Assembly: GCA_964548045.1 (NCBI GenBank)
Contig: CAZJQZ010000142.1
Location: forward strand, 1-6,145
Direction of reading: 5' to 3'
DNA length: 6,145 nt
Source of the DNA: JBGLNL01 sp964548045
Lineage (GTDB): Bacteria > Chloroflexota > Dehalococcoidia > SZUA-161 > SpSt-899
The position numbers were made by a program, and so were the translations under genes. The notes beneath the pieces are model-generated. The model was not told the DNA's origin and did not search any database. It saw only the letters and a program-made list of their open reading frames with translations. This document shows, piece by piece, positions 5,625-6,145 of the stretch; position 1 is the first letter of the stretch; each line of letters starts with the position of its first letter.

Positions 5625-5633
5625 TGCTATGAT
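5625..5633 (+). promoter_or_regulatory. Extended -10 promoter for the lipoprotein gene
   Basis: TGCTATGAT combines the TGn extension with a 5-of-6 -10 hexamer (TATGAT, 5628-5633). No good -35 lies 16-18 bases upstream (CGAATT at 5605), which is usual for extended -10 promoters. ATG 5666 is 33 bases downstream, leaving room for the GAGGAGG site at 5651-5657. Confidence 0.5.
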
Positions 5634-5665
5634 ATGGTTAGCGCTCGCTTGAGGAGGAATCGTAG

Positions 5666-6145
5666 ATGAAAACGGCCGTATTGATTTGCATTCTGCTGAC
5701 AACCGTCGCAATTACAATGGTGGGGTGTAACTGTAGCGACGAAACGGAATTTCAAATCACCCGCATCAGTTCTCCTCAGATCGTAACCTGTGATGGCCCG
5801 ATGAAGGATGTCTCTGTTTACTGGGAAGGAGATTGCTCTTTTCCGGTGACGGTTTCCTGGGAAATCGGGCCGGATGGGTGCCCGCAGGGAGGCTGCGCCG
5901 AGCCGGAATACCTGTTTGAAAAAGAAGCCAATCCGCTTGTCATGGAAAAGGCGGCCTACTGTCACGATTATTATGAGGATTGCTCCTTCGGGTATGACAT
6001 CGTCATAACTGATTCGCAGGGCAATGAAACACCTCCGATGCGAATGGGATTTAACTGTGATGTGCAGGAGCGCGAAGATCCCGAGATTATGCCTACGGAA
6101 GCTCCGGCTCCCACCGAGCCCCCTGCGGAACCTATCGAAGCGGGT
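5666..6145 (+). CDS. Putative cysteine-rich secreted lipoprotein (3' end outside window)
   Basis: An open frame of 160 codons that runs off the window without a stop. It starts MKTAVLICILLTTVAITMVG and then Cys21, a short basic start, a hydrophobic core and a lipobox-like MVGC; Met at -3 is not ideal, so lipid attachment is likely but not certain. The exported part holds Cys23 and seven further cysteines (42, 57, 72, 77, 99, 106, 131), suggesting several disulfides in a small beta-rich domain with lines such as VSVYWEGDCSFPVTVSWEIG. From about residue 143 a Pro/Thr/Glu/Ala-rich stretch begins (MPTEAPAPTEPPAEP), typical of a spacer to a further domain or surface anchor. The start is supported by GAGGAGG at 5651-5657 and the promoter before it. 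I do not recognise a named family. Its link to the acyl-CoA block is only proximity. Confidence 0.75.
   Translation, partial: MKTAVLICILLTTVAITMVGCNCSDETEFQITRISSPQIVTCDGPMKDVSVYWEGDCSFPVTVSWEIGPDGCPQGGCAEPEYLFEKEANPLVMEKAAYCHDYYEDCSFGYDIVITDSQGNETPPMRMGFNCDVQEREDPEIMPTEAPAPTEPPAEPIEAG

Noticed and set aside
1..6145. CRISPR array, tRNA, rRNA or transposase gene
   Set aside because: No regularly spaced repeats, no tRNA-like cloverleaf noticed by eye, no rRNA-like sequence and no transposase motifs were seen on either strand.

Overview
This window carries a compact gene block of acyl-CoA metabolism, all on the + strand, followed by two unrelated single genes. The base composition looks balanced. 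Intergenic palindromes are of a kind scattered through many environmental genomes, and the last gene looks like a lipoprotein with a Pro/Thr/Glu tail. This resembles a bacterium rich in acyl-CoA genes, such as a sediment Dehalococcoidia-type Chloroflexota or a deltaproteobacterium-like lineage. That placement is only a guess, because no phylogenetic marker gene is present.

Layout. Positions 1-191 hold the 3' end of a DUF35 (Zn-ribbon/OB-fold, acyl-CoA-binding) gene. A roughly 160-nt intergenic stretch follows, with a GC-rich repeat and a perfect 38-bp palindrome just before the next ribosome-binding site. Then come thiolase-like protein 1 (356-1585), a DUF35 protein (1589-2017) and thiolase-like protein 2 (2019-3194), separated by 3 and 1 nt and clearly co-translated. 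A 144-nt intergenic patch made of hairpin repeats (3195-3338) precedes another DUF35 protein (3339-3773), whose stop overlaps the start of an acyl-CoA dehydrogenase (3773-4906). A strong intrinsic terminator (4933-4964) closes the block. A separate promoter then serves a small, very acidic protein of unknown function (5101-5553). An extended -10 promoter precedes a cysteine-rich putative lipoprotein that runs off the window (5666-6145).

How the genes work together. Thiolase-like proteins paired with DUF35 partners form known complexes. Examples are the Ltp2 aldolase with the ChsH2 DUF35 domain in steroid side-chain degradation, BbsB with BbsA in anaerobic toluene degradation, and the archaeal thiolase/HMG-CoA synthase/DUF35 complex. 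Here the DUF35 and thiolase-like genes alternate and end with an acyl-CoA dehydrogenase, which suggests a pathway that desaturates and then cleaves an acyl-CoA side chain. Neither thiolase-like protein has the nucleophilic cysteine of true thiolases. The first keeps two tyrosines at positions matching those proposed for Ltp2-type retro-aldolases; the second has lost both. The acyl-CoA dehydrogenase also lacks a glutamate at both usual catalytic positions by eye alignment. The plausible unusual system is therefore an aldolase-type acyl-CoA cleavage complex with one catalytic and one degenerate thiolase-fold subunit and several interchangeable DUF35 subunits. The substrate cannot be read from the sequence.
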